From assembly GCA_008682415.1 (NCBI GenBank), contig VANK01000004.1:124001-188000 (forward strand): a stretch of 64,000 nucleotides of DNA. The letters are read 5' to 3'. Shown piece by piece: positions 36,968 to 45,582 of the stretch. The position numbers and the translations under genes are program-made. The DNA is from Acidobacteria bacterium AB60 (lineage in GTDB: Bacteria; Acidobacteriota; Terriglobia; Terriglobales; Acidobacteriaceae). The stretch's first letter is position 1. The number at the start of each line of letters is the position of its first letter. The notes below the pieces were generated by a model. The model worked only from the letters and a program-made list of their open reading frames with translations. It had not been told where the DNA came from and searched no databases.

Positions 36968-38290
36968 ATGGCCGCTCCCCTCGGCACCCTTCGTTCCCTT
37001 CGCAGCGCCCTCGCCAACAACCGCACCACCCCCACCAAACTCGCCGAGACGGCCCTCGCCCGCGCCAACCAGAATCCCGGCCACAACACCTACCTCTGGC
37101 GCGACCCTGCCTGGACCCTCGCCGAAGCCGCCCGCGCCCAGGCCATGCCCGCGCAGGACGGCGGAGCCTTCGGCGACGGACGCGATACCCTCTGGGGACT
37201 CCCCGTCTCGGTCAAAGACTGCTTCGACATCGCCGGCGCACCCACCACCTGCGGCACAAAGTTCTACGCGAACACCAACGGCATCGCGTCCGCGGACTCC
37301 TGGATCGTCGAGCGCCTCCGCGCCAAAGGCGCCGTCATCACCGGCAAAACCCACCTCCATCCGCTCGCCTACGGCATCACCGGCGAAAACCCCGACTTCG
37401 GCCCCTGCCTCCAGCCCGGCAAGGAGCACGCCCTCACCGGCGGCTCCTCCTCCGGCGCCTGCGCCAGCGTCCTTGAGGGCTCCGCCGTCGCCGCCATCGG
37501 CACCGACACCGGCGGCTCCATCCGCGTCCCCGCCGCCCTCTGCGGCCTTGCCGGATACCGCGCCTCCCTCGGCCGCGGCGACTGGCGCGGCGGCTTTCAC
37601 CTCGCCCCCTCCTTCGACACTCTCGGCTGGCTCATCGCCGATCTCGAAGAGGCCCCCCTTCTCGCCGGCTTCTTCACCGAACAGGAACCCCTCCACATCC
37701 CCGTCTTCGGCCGCTTCGGCATCATCGCCGGCGACTTCCTTGACGACTGCGAACCGCAGGTCCTCGCCTGCTACCGCCAGGTCATTGCCCAGTTGGAATC
37801 CCTTGGCCTCCGCTCCGCGGAAGTCGACGTCCGCTGGTGGAACGAAGCCACCGACATCTTCGCCCCCATCCAGGCATGGGAGGCCGCCGGCCTCCACCAG
37901 GGCCACTTCGCTGCCTTCGAGCCGGCCATCCGCGAGCGCCTCGAGTGGGGCTCAACCATCACCCCAGACACCATCGCCAACCTCCGCCTCCAGCACGCCG
38001 AGTTCCGCGCCCGCATGGACATGCTTTTCGAGGAGTTCGAGATCCTCCTCCTCCCCGCCGCCCCCGTCGCCACCCTCGACGCCGGCGCCGACCACACGCA
38101 CACCCGCAAACGCCTCCTCCGCTACACCGCTCCTTTCAGCCTCGCCGGCGCCCCCGCCGTCACCATCCCCTGCAACTTCGGCGGCATCCAGATGGCCGCT
38201 GCCCGCAACCGCGACGAAGGCCTCCTCCGCCTCGCCGCCCTCCTCGGCGCCAAACGCCGCCAGCAATCTGCTTCCTCCCAACCCTCCTAA
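36968..38290 (+). CDS. Amidase signature family enzyme
   Basis: A 440-aa hydrolase of carboxamides, related to GatA and AtzF-type enzymes. The Ser-cisSer-Lys triad is complete: Lys83 in SVKDCFD, cis-Ser about 161 in GGSSSGA, and the nucleophile Ser184 in DTGGSIR. WGLPVSVKDC and YGITGENPD fit the family. There is no signal peptide, so it is cytoplasmic. No gatB or gatC is adjacent, and the sequence is shorter than GatA, so a role in tRNA amidation is unlikely; the substrate is unknown. The ATG at 36968 has no visible ribosome site, and a pyrimidine tandem repeat takes its place. Confidence 0.87.
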   Translation: MAAPLGTLRSLRSALANNRTTPTKLAETALARANQNPGHNTYLWRDPAWTLAEAARAQAMPAQDGGAFGDGRDTLWGLPVSVKDCFDIAGAPTTCGTKFYANTNGIASADSWIVERLRAKGAVITGKTHLHPLAYGITGENPDFGPCLQPGKEHALTGGSSSGACASVLEGSAVAAIGTDTGGSIRVPAALCGLAGYRASLGRGDWRGGFHLAPSFDTLGWLIADLEEAPLLAGFFTEQEPLHIPVFGRFGIIAGDFLDDCEPQVLACYRQVIAQLESLGLRSAEVDVRWWNEATDIFAPIQAWEAAGLHQGHFAAFEPAIRERLEWGSTITPDTIANLRLQHAEFRARMDMLFEEFEILLLPAAPVATLDAGADHTHTRKRLLRYTAPFSLAGAPAVTIPCNFGGIQMAAARNRDEGLLRLAALLGAKRRQQSASSQPS

Positions 38291-38339
38291 CGCAGCAGCG
38301 CCACTCCACAATCTCGGGATATGACAGAATGTTGCCGCC

Positions 38340-40139
38340 ATGAGAACGCTCAAACGCGCGCTGTCTGTCCTGCTCGTCGTCACCGCGTCGCTCCCTCTGT
38401 CCGCCTTGGACTCCGAACCCGCCGTGTCCTTCGGCCACAAGGAAACCATCGAGTCCAGGATCACGGGAGAGAAACGCCAGGTCCTCGTCTACATGCCCGA
38501 CGTGCCGCAGGGAACCAAGGTGCCCGTTCTCGTGGTCCTCGACGGCGAATACCTCTTTCCCACCGCCACCACCCTCGTCCGAAATCTCACCGGAGCCGGC
38601 CGCTTGCCCGCAATGGCCGTTGTCGGCGTCACGAACACCAATCGCGGCCGCGACATGAACCCAGGCTTCCAGGGGGAAGAGTTCGCCTCCGACGACGCGG
38701 CGGCACGATTCATCGCCTATCTCTGCGACGAGATGTTGCCCTTCCTCGAGCAGAAATATCCCCTCAGCAATTACCGAGCCCTGGCCGGACTCTCGAACGG
38801 CGGCTTGTTCCTGATGTACGCCTTCGCGCAACGGCCCAATGCTTTTCAGGCGCACATCATCATGAGCCCCGCCAGCGGCGACGACCGCATCCTGCCTTTG
38901 TTCGCCCGATCCCTCGCTCGCCCCGGCCTCGGAACGCACTTCCTCTTCCTGAGTAACGGCGATGAAGAAGCCGACATCGTGCTCGGGGCAACCCGTCTTG
39001 CCAAGACCATTGAAGATACCAGGCCCCCTTCCCTGACCTATCACTACGAGTACCTCCCCGGCGAGACCCACGCCTCTGTCGCTACAAAATCCTTGTATCG
39101 CGCCCTGGAACTCCTCGGGCAGCCCGATCCGGTCTGGCCCGCCGGCCCCGCAATGTACCTCACCGAGATGCAACGCCGCGACCGGGCATGGACGCGCCTC
39201 TTCGGGTCCTACTACGCAGCCCCTTCACTCGCCGGACCGGGTCCGAAAGGCCCCCCTCCCGTGCCCATCGCCCGGCCTCTGCTCGACTGTCTTGCCGCCT
39301 CCGGCAGGGATGGCCTGGCTCCCTTCTGGTCGAGCGTGCGTAACGAATACGCCCCCTACTTCCGGCTCGATCCCCTCGATCTCAAGAACCTTGCCGCCTA
39401 TCTGGAATCGCAAGCCCGGAAAGAAGACGCGGCCGCGCTGCGCAGCCTTCCTGCATTTCCCTCGCCATCCAAAGATGACGCCCTGAATAACTACGGCTCC
39501 GCAATCGACCTGGAGCGAGGGCTCGCCGCCCGCATCGTTATGGACGGCAATCCGCGCGATCTCGCGAATGCCGCCAGCCAGTTCAAGATCCAGGGGGCTC
39601 TGCCAACCACCGGCCGCGACGGCAAAGAGAACGGCGCGTACCGCTTCGATGGCAAGAGCAATATCAGCGTCACCGGAAATCCCGCCCTCCAGTCCGCCGG
39701 TTCCCTCACCGTCAGTGCCTGGATCCGCCCGCGCGTGCCCACCGCCTACGCCGCATGGATCTCCCAGGTTCGAAGCGCAGGCTGGGGTTCCAAGTGGAGA
39801 GTCGGATTCGGAGCCTCTCCCAACTCCCAATGGGGACCCACCATTCTCGCCACGCGATGGTTCGACTACTGGAAAAACGGCGATGAACTCCCTGTCGGAA
39901 AATGGGTGCACACCGTCGCCGTCTTCGACCAGACTCTCGCCACCCTGAAACTCTATCGCGACGGCAAAATCGCAAAAGAGTTCTATGGAATTCCTGCGTG
40001 GGAGTCCAGCACCGGTCCTCTGTTGATCGGCCTTCAGAGAGACGACGGCATCTCCTACATCGGGGATGTGGGAGAGGTCCGCATCTACAACCGCACCCTG
40101 AGCGCCCAGGAGGTGACCGCTCTCTACAGCGCGCGATAA
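38340..40139 (+). CDS. Secreted esterase fused to a LamG-like lectin domain
   Basis: A 599-aa two-domain protein. Residues 1-23 are a signal peptide. The first domain (about 30-280) is an alpha/beta hydrolase of the enterochelin-esterase/IroE-like group: VVLDGEYLFPTA, the nucleophile elbow GLSNGG with Ser152, and a His in PGETHAS (about 243). A linker (280-410) is followed by a concanavalin-A-like LamG domain (about 415-598) with YRFDGKSNISV, SLTVSAWIRPR, KWVHTVAVFDQ, and the closing GEVRIYNRTLSAQEV. The lectin part may anchor the esterase to a glycan, so an acyl group on a polysaccharide is a plausible substrate. Confidence 0.82.
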   Translation: MRTLKRALSVLLVVTASLPLSALDSEPAVSFGHKETIESRITGEKRQVLVYMPDVPQGTKVPVLVVLDGEYLFPTATTLVRNLTGAGRLPAMAVVGVTNTNRGRDMNPGFQGEEFASDDAAARFIAYLCDEMLPFLEQKYPLSNYRALAGLSNGGLFLMYAFAQRPNAFQAHIIMSPASGDDRILPLFARSLARPGLGTHFLFLSNGDEEADIVLGATRLAKTIEDTRPPSLTYHYEYLPGETHASVATKSLYRALELLGQPDPVWPAGPAMYLTEMQRRDRAWTRLFGSYYAAPSLAGPGPKGPPPVPIARPLLDCLAASGRDGLAPFWSSVRNEYAPYFRLDPLDLKNLAAYLESQARKEDAAALRSLPAFPSPSKDDALNNYGSAIDLERGLAARIVMDGNPRDLANAASQFKIQGALPTTGRDGKENGAYRFDGKSNISVTGNPALQSAGSLTVSAWIRPRVPTAYAAWISQVRSAGWGSKWRVGFGASPNSQWGPTILATRWFDYWKNGDELPVGKWVHTVAVFDQTLATLKLYRDGKIAKEFYGIPAWESSTGPLLIGLQRDDGISYIGDVGEVRIYNRTLSAQEVTALYSAR

Positions 40140-40158
40140 TGCGGTCGAGAGCCCCCGG

Positions 40159-41319
40159 ATGCCGGATCCGTCCCCGAACGAGTACCCTCTCAGTGTGTTC
40201 TCCCGACCACTCCTTCCTGCCGCGGCTCTGCTCCTCCTCTGCTCCCTGGGAGCCCTCCGCGCTTGCCCGCAGCAACTACGCCCCGGCGTCTGGGCAGGCA
40301 CTCGCGTTGATTCCCTGCCATTCCCCACCGGCTACCAGCTCTACATCGTGGGCGAACAACATGGCCTGCAGGAGAACGCTGAGTTTCAACTCGCCTATCT
40401 GGCCCTGCTCGTCCAGCGAACCCCCTTGCGCGACATCGCCCTTGAAGAAAAATCCGTCTACGAGAGCGCCGCGCAATCCTACGTCGACGGCCGCGCAGAA
40501 TCCCTCCCGCCCGCGCTCTGCCTCCGCGCCGCCCTCCTCCGTGGCCTGCGCTCCTTCAACTCCCAGCTCGCGCCCGGCAACCACGTGCGCGTCCACCTCA
40601 TCGATGTGGATTCCCCGGCCTCCGCCATTCACGAGCACCTGGTTCTTCTCTCCCGGCGAATCCCTCATGCCCGTCGCGTTGACCTGCCCGCGGCCGCGAA
40701 GCTCGAAGCCCAGGGAGAGGAAGCAGTCCGGAGGTTGGAAGCATTGACCGCAGACGAACAGATCCGCACAGAACTCCGCTCCGTCGCGCTTGCCATTCGC
40801 GCCTTGCAGGAAGGCTTCGAGGCGGGCACGGGCCCCGCCAGGGGCAGCCCTTATCTCGAGGAACGCGAAGAAGCCATGACCCAGAATCTCGCGTACCTTA
40901 TTCGCCGAATCGCCTCCGCGGGCGTGCTCGTCATCTGCGGATTCGATCATGCGTCCCGCCGCCAGAGAGGCGACGGAGGCCCCGATCGCAACCAGCCCTT
41001 CTGGCCGCTCGCCGCTCGCCTCGAGCGCTCCGGTCTGCAGCTCTTCACGCTCATCACCTTCCCCCTGGCCGGAGAAACCTTCTGGCGAGGAACTGCCAGC
41101 ACGCTCCTCTGGGAACCCGACGATGGACACCTCTCCAGCGGAGAAAAGCTAAGCGCTTTACTCTCCTCCGCTCCCGCCGCGAAGTTCTTGTACATCGACG
41201 CTGCCACGGAACCCGTACGCCTTCCCAGCCAGGACGCCTCAGACTACGGTGCCAATGCCTTTCTCCTCTTCCCGCGCGCCCACCCCATGATCGATGAGTG
41301 CCTCCCCCCAGAACCATGA
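40159..41319 (+). CDS. Exported protein with EreA/ChaN-like features, function unknown
   Basis: A 386-aa protein with a leader (hydrophobic LLPAAALLLLCSLGALRA). VGEQHGLQENAEFQLAYL near residue 65 and ALEEKS further on resemble the conserved GE-H and E motifs of the erythromycin-esterase/TIKI/ChaN superfamily; HLIDVDS and LVICGFDHAS fit later conserved positions. That would suggest a metal-dependent hydrolase or haem-binding role outside the cytoplasm, but the match is weak. The gene follows the esterase-LamG gene by 19 bases and is likely co-transcribed. Confidence 0.5.
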   Translation: MPDPSPNEYPLSVFSRPLLPAAALLLLCSLGALRACPQQLRPGVWAGTRVDSLPFPTGYQLYIVGEQHGLQENAEFQLAYLALLVQRTPLRDIALEEKSVYESAAQSYVDGRAESLPPALCLRAALLRGLRSFNSQLAPGNHVRVHLIDVDSPASAIHEHLVLLSRRIPHARRVDLPAAAKLEAQGEEAVRRLEALTADEQIRTELRSVALAIRALQEGFEAGTGPARGSPYLEEREEAMTQNLAYLIRRIASAGVLVICGFDHASRRQRGDGGPDRNQPFWPLAARLERSGLQLFTLITFPLAGETFWRGTASTLLWEPDDGHLSSGEKLSALLSSAPAAKFLYIDAATEPVRLPSQDASDYGANAFLLFPRAHPMIDECLPPEP

Positions 41320-41555
41320 CCCGGGCAGCCGGGGTTTGATCTTGCAACACACCCGAGCGTGATAGCGGACACGGACTCCCACGCTCGTTTCCAGTACCCT
41401 CATGCTGTGGATGTGTCTCTTCTAGCCTGTCAGAGGAGAGCCCCGGCGGCATTCTGGAGTCAAATTATCCTTTTACTACATATACAGTACCAAGTTACCA
41501 CGAAATTTTGACGGAGAGCCGGTTTTGCCCTCCTTTTGGTGCACTTTGATCCGCC

Positions 41556-42341
41556 TCAGATCTGCGATGAGGGCAGCGGACTCAGGATCAGATTGGTGAT
41601 GTTGCTCACAATCGGCTCGAACGCGAACTTCGGGTCCGCCTGCAGCTTCTTCCAGTCCGGATGATTCCGGAAGGCGTCCCAGTGCGCGTCCAGCTCCGTA
41701 AGGCTGGGAAAGCTCAGCATGTAAGTCAGACTCGGCATACGCGCGCCCACCAGCGTGTCCCCAAAGAACACGTTGTGAAATCCCGCCGCCTTGAAGATGT
41801 CGAACTCGCCCGCATGAAACATCTCCACCTTACGCACGTGATCGCGGAAGCTGGGGCTCTCATAGGTCCGCAACTGGAAGATGCGCTTGGCCTTGGAATC
41901 TGGCGGAGTCACCCGCGGCCAGCCCTCGAAAGCGGCCAGCAGGGTCGCATCCACGCGCACAAAGGCGTTCGCCGTCGCCGGAGCCGCCCAGAACGCGTCG
42001 GCCGCCTTCAGGAACTCGGCGTCCTGCGAAAGCTGCAGGTCCAGAGTGGCCACCGATTCCACCGAAGCCGACGGAATCAGCACGTAGTACGCCGGCGTCT
42101 CGGGCCCGATGTCCAGGCGGAACGCGCCGACCGGCCCCATGCTGCGCCGTGCCAGCGCCGGGATGAGCGCCTCGTTCAGGTAGTGCTCCGTAAGCCCAAC
42201 CTGCGGACCGGATTGCAGCAGGTAGCGCCGCAGCTGGTAGTACTCGCGCCCGCGGGCATTGCCGGCCTGGGCGCCGGCCTTGCCGGCGATCGCGGCTGCG
42301 GAGGTGGCGAGAGAAGCGGAAAGGAATTGACGACGCTGCAT
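41556..42341 (-). CDS. NIPSNAP family protein, Tat-exported
   Basis: A 261-aa protein with a twin-arginine leader (MQRRQFLSASLATSAAA). The mature part carries two ferredoxin-like NIPSNAP repeats: the first begins YYQLRRYLLQSGPQ and the second is FQLRTYESPSFRDHVRKVEMF, with the typical LVGARMPSLTYMLSFPSL near the end. GGAGG precedes the ATG. Family members are found in mitochondria and many bacteria, but their role is unsettled. It stands alone between convergent and divergent neighbours. Confidence 0.85.
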   Translation of the reverse strand: MQRRQFLSASLATSAAAIAGKAGAQAGNARGREYYQLRRYLLQSGPQVGLTEHYLNEALIPALARRSMGPVGAFRLDIGPETPAYYVLIPSASVESVATLDLQLSQDAEFLKAADAFWAAPATANAFVRVDATLLAAFEGWPRVTPPDSKAKRIFQLRTYESPSFRDHVRKVEMFHAGEFDIFKAAGFHNVFFGDTLVGARMPSLTYMLSFPSLTELDAHWDAFRNHPDWKKLQADPKFAFEPIVSNITNLILSPLPSSQI

Positions 42342-42380
42342 GGAACGGCCTCCAGAGAAAGGCCATTCTAGGGCACCGCC

Positions 42381-42833
42381 CTAGTCTTCGCCGATGTCCT
42401 CGTTCCAGACTTCGGGATGCTTGCGGATAAAAGACTCCAGCAGCTCGCGGCACTCGGCGCTGTCCAGGTCGATCACGTTCACCCCGTGCTCGCGCAGCCA
42501 GTCGATGCCGCCGGTGAAGGTTCGGCTCTCGCCCACCACGACGGTACCGATCTGGAACTGCCGGACCAGCCCGCTGCAGTACCAGCAGGGGGCCAGCGTG
42601 GTCACCATGACCAGGTTCCGGTAGCTGCGCTGGCGTCCGGCGCGGCGGAAGGCATCGGTCTCGCCGTGGACGCTCGGGTCGCCCTGCTGCACGCGGCGGT
42701 TACGGCCGCGGCTGAGCAGCTCTCCGGCCTGGGTGAAGAGCGCAGCTCCAATGGGAATGCCTCCCTCGTTGAAGCCGATGCGGGCTTCCTCAAGGGCGAC
42801 GGCAAGCATGCGGGAGTAGTCGGGCTGGGTCAT
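42381..42833 (-). CDS. Cytosine deaminase, yeast FCY1 type
   Basis: A 150-aa zinc deaminase of the cytidine-deaminase superfamily. The motifs are VHGETDAF (His and catalytic Glu) and LAPCWYCSG (two Cys). NEGGIPIGAALF at the N-terminus, VVVGESRTFTGG, and the C-terminal WNEDIGED are close to yeast cytosine deaminase, which makes uracil from cytosine, and unlike the amidohydrolase CodA of enteric bacteria. The ATG at 42833 follows AGGAG; the frame is open upstream without a ribosome site. It is divergent from the MerR gene across 230 bases. Confidence 0.87.
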   Translation of the reverse strand: MTQPDYSRMLAVALEEARIGFNEGGIPIGAALFTQAGELLSRGRNRRVQQGDPSVHGETDAFRRAGRQRSYRNLVMVTTLAPCWYCSGLVRQFQIGTVVVGESRTFTGGIDWLREHGVNVIDLDSAECRELLESFIRKHPEVWNEDIGED

Positions 42834-43026
42834 GTCGCGCTCCTGATCATACGGGTTGACCTCGACGGGGCTTACGGCTGCCCCGCCGCACAGCGCCCGG
42901 AAACGGGCTCCCAATCTTAAGAAATGTAAAGGCCGACGCCAGCAAACGACGCGCTGGCCCCTGTAAACATTTTAGATTAATACACTTACGCGGAAGCGGA
43001 GCGCTCCCGTCCAATTTCTTCGCGTG

Positions 43027-43057
43027 TTGACTTAAAGCGCGCTTCAGGGAGTAGGTT
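43027..43057 (+). promoter_or_regulatory. MerR-type promoter with 19-bp spacer
   Basis: TTGACT (43027-43032) and TAGGTT (43052-43057) are separated by exactly 19 bases, the stretched spacing characteristic of promoters controlled by MerR regulators. The spacer centre carries the palindrome AAGCGCGCTT. Transcription would start near 43064, the A of the MerR ATG, so the message could be leaderless. Confidence 0.55.
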
Positions 43058-43063
43058 GGAGTT

Positions 43064-43495
43064 ATGCGGGAGACGGGTTACACGATCCGGACTATGGCGG
43101 CGCGCTGCGGTATGACAACGCATACCCTGCGCTACTACGAACGTGTGGGCTTGATTCAACCAGTAGGTCGTGCGCGCAACGGACATCGGCGCTACTCCGA
43201 TGCCGACGAGGCATGGCTGAATTTTCTGCACTGCATGCGGGACACGAACATGCCGATTCGGGAGATGCAGCGTTATGCGGCATTGCGCGAGAACGGCGAG
43301 GCCAGCACGCTGGAGCGGCGCAAGATCCTGGAGGACCACCGCGCCACCATCGCGGCGCAGATCGTGGCCCTGGAGAAGGCTCACGCTCTGCTGAACCACA
43401 AGATCGAGAACTACCGCAAGATCGAGGAGCGCATCCGGGTTCCGCGGGCGGCCCAGGAGAGCACCGAGACGCGGGAGTTCGCCGTGGCCGGGTAG
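43064..43495 (+). CDS. MerR family transcriptional regulator
   Basis: A 143-aa regulator. The winged-helix DNA-binding part (residues 5-75) has YTIRTMAARCGMTTHTLRYYERVGLI, written here as the two standard blocks TIRTMAARCGM and TLRYYERVGLI; then GHRRYSDADEAWL. A long antiparallel coiled-coil dimer helix follows (about 85-130; IVALEKAHALLNHKIE). No cysteine cluster for metal sensing is seen in the tail, so an aldehyde- or drug-type YhdM-like regulator is likelier than a metal sensor. Autoregulation is suggested by its 19-bp-spacer promoter. The molybdenum hydroxylase operon downstream, an aldehyde oxidase type, is an attractive target. Confidence 0.92.
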   Translation: MRETGYTIRTMAARCGMTTHTLRYYERVGLIQPVGRARNGHRRYSDADEAWLNFLHCMRDTNMPIREMQRYAALRENGEASTLERRKILEDHRATIAAQIVALEKAHALLNHKIENYRKIEERIRVPRAAQESTETREFAVAG

Positions 43496-43829
43496 GGCCA
43501 GCGCACGTCCTGCCACGACCTTTCGATCGACCCTACTGCGGATTTCGATCGGATGCAGCGAACCGCCCTGAATTTGCAGTAAACACGTCCTTTGCGCCCC
43601 CAGGCGGAACGCCCGGCACTTGTGCGCGGGCAACGTTCGCGGGAAGATTGTTAGGGCGTACTTCCCCGCGGCCGGACCTCCTGTTCCGCGCCGCACGACA
43701 AATCGGATAGGATGGCGGGACGGCGGACGATGCGGAGCGATCCGCGTTGGACCGGCCCGCATTCCTCTTCATTCCCCTGCGGCCGGCCTGATCCGTTCCC
43801 CTGGATCGCGGCGGTGCGAGGAGGTCTCA
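43496..43829. other. Spacer upstream of the molybdenum hydroxylase operon
   Basis: These 334 bases hold no gene I can support. It likely carries the promoter of the operon beginning at 43830, whose ribosome site GAGGAGG is at its end. No clear -35/-10 pair or second copy of the MerR-type 19-bp-spacer motif was seen. Confidence 0.5.
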
Positions 43830-44543
43830 ATGGCAGATTCGACTGGACTGCGTTTTAAACATCTGCGCGGCGCGAGCACGCCGGCCGACACGTCGGCCGA
43901 AGAACGGCAATCGATTGACCTGGAGCCGCTCGCGCCGGAAAAGGGCCAGTTCAGCCGGCGCTCGTTCCTGTCGGGCCTGGGCGCCACCGGCCTGCTCGCC
44001 GGAGCCGCGCCCCTGGTGCAGGCCGCGCCGGCGCCGGCGCCCGCCGCAGACGAGGCGGCCGAAACCGGCGCGGGCACGGTGAATTTGACCCTGCGCGTCA
44101 ACGGCAAGGACTACGCGCTGCGCGGCCTGGACACGCGCGCCACGCTGCTGGACACCCTGCGGGAGCGCATTCACCTGACCGGCACTAAGAAGGGCTGCGA
44201 CCACGGCCAGTGCGGCGCGTGCACGGTGCACGTGAACGGCCGGCGGGTGAACAGCTGTCTTTCGTTCGCGGTGATGCACGAGGGCGACGAGATCACGACC
44301 ATCGAAGGCATCGGGCAGCCGGACAATATGCACGCCATGCAGGCTGCGTTTGTGGAGCATGACGGATACCAGTGCGGCTACTGCACGAGCGGCCAGATCA
44401 TGAGCGCGGTGGCGCTGCTGAAGGAGCCGATCGGGCCGACGGATGAGGACATCAAGCACGCCATGAGCGGCAACATCTGCCGCTGCGGCGCGTACTCCAA
44501 CATTGTTGCAGCGGTGCGCCAGGTGCGCAGCCAGAGGGCATAA
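43830..44543 (+). CDS. Aldehyde oxidoreductase [2Fe-2S] subunit, PaoA/YagT-like, Tat-exported
   Basis: A 237-aa small subunit. A long N-terminus (about 40 residues) leads to a twin-arginine signal (SRRSFLSGLGATG), so the whole complex would be exported to the periplasm, as for E. coli PaoABC. The plant-type ferredoxin cluster is bound by Cys in GCDHGQCGACT plus a later Cys (NSC), and the second cluster by YQCGYCTSGQ and NICRCGAY. The ATG at 43830 has GAGGAGG at good spacing. It starts a five-gene operon (43830-51327), with only nine bases to the next gene. Confidence 0.92.
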   Translation: MADSTGLRFKHLRGASTPADTSAEERQSIDLEPLAPEKGQFSRRSFLSGLGATGLLAGAAPLVQAAPAPAPAADEAAETGAGTVNLTLRVNGKDYALRGLDTRATLLDTLRERIHLTGTKKGCDHGQCGACTVHVNGRRVNSCLSFAVMHEGDEITTIEGIGQPDNMHAMQAAFVEHDGYQCGYCTSGQIMSAVALLKEPIGPTDEDIKHAMSGNICRCGAYSNIVAAVRQVRSQRA

Positions 44544-44552
44544 GGAGCGATC

Positions 44553-45542
44553 ATGCAGACCTTTCAGTACACAAAGGCCGCGAGCATCGACAAGGCTCTC
44601 GGCGCGGCCAGCGGAGCAAAGTTCATCGCCGGCGGCACCACGCTGGTGGACCTGATGAAGCTGAGCGTGGAGAAGCCTTCCGGGCTGGTGGACATCAACC
44701 TGCTGCCTCTGGACAAGGTTGAGACGCTGCCCAACGGCGGGCTGCGCATCGGCGCGATGGTGCGCAACTCCGACCTGGCGTGGAACGCCGAGGTCCAGAA
44801 GAACTACGCGGTGCTGTCCCAAGCGCTCCTCTCGGGCGCGTCGCCGCAGTTGCGCAATATGGCCACTACGGGCGGCAACCTGCTGCAGCGCACGCGCTGC
44901 GTGTACTTCCGCGAGCCGAGCGCCGGCACGCCGGGCGGTTACGGATGCAACAAGCGCACGCCGGGGTCCGGCTGCGCGGCAATGGAAGGCTTCAACCGCA
45001 TGCACGCTGTGCTGGGGACGAGCGACAAATGCATCGCGACGCATCCCTCCGACATGTGCGTGGCGATGGCCGCGCTGGAGGCCACGATCCAGACCGAAGG
45101 TCCAAAGGGCAAGCGCACGATCGCCTTCGCGGACTTCCACAAGGTGCCGGGAGACACCCCGCATCTCGAGAACGCGCTGGAGCCGGGCGAGCTGGTGACG
45201 TATGTGGACCTGCCCAAGCCGGTGGAGGGCGCCAAGTCGGTGTATCTGAAGCTGCGCGACCGCGCCAGCTATGAGTTCGCGCTGGCCTCGTGCGCGGTGG
45301 TGGCGAAGGTGGAAGGCGGGCGGATCAGGTACGCGCGCGTGGCGATGGGCGGCGTGGGAACCAAGCCGTGGCGCTCGCACGAGGCCGAGGCGGCGCTGAT
45401 GGGCAAGGCTGCCAATGCGGAGACGTTCCGGCATGCGGCGGAGGCCGCCTTGAAGGATGCGAAGCCGCATGGCGAGAACGCATTCAAGGTGGAACTGGCG
45501 AAGCGCTGCGTGGTGCGCACGCTGAAGATGGCGACGGCATAG
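44553..45542 (+). CDS. Aldehyde oxidoreductase FAD subunit, PaoB/YagS-like
   Basis: A 329-aa medium subunit that binds FAD and passes electrons from the iron-sulfur subunit. FAD contacts are in FIAGGTTLVDLMK (about residue 25) and MATTGGNLLQRTR (about 105). Between them and the C-terminal CO-dehydrogenase-flavoprotein domain there is a Cys-containing insert, RCVYFREP, GCNKRTPGSGC and DKCIATHPSDMC, which in PaoB holds an extra [4Fe-4S] cluster. This marks the PaoB/YagS group rather than ordinary xanthine dehydrogenase. GGAG precedes the start. Confidence 0.92.
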   Translation: MQTFQYTKAASIDKALGAASGAKFIAGGTTLVDLMKLSVEKPSGLVDINLLPLDKVETLPNGGLRIGAMVRNSDLAWNAEVQKNYAVLSQALLSGASPQLRNMATTGGNLLQRTRCVYFREPSAGTPGGYGCNKRTPGSGCAAMEGFNRMHAVLGTSDKCIATHPSDMCVAMAALEATIQTEGPKGKRTIAFADFHKVPGDTPHLENALEPGELVTYVDLPKPVEGAKSVYLKLRDRASYEFALASCAVVAKVEGGRIRYARVAMGGVGTKPWRSHEAEAALMGKAANAETFRHAAEAALKDAKPHGENAFKVELAKRCVVRTLKMATA

Positions 45543-45582
45543 GGCGGTTGCTGACGGCACGAGCCGAGACGAGGAGGTCACA

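Noticed and set aside
41474-41489. TACTACATATACAGTA, resembling an SOS box on the minus strand
   Set aside because: The CTG-N10-CAG pattern is not met and the site lies between two convergent 3' ends, so it controls no start.
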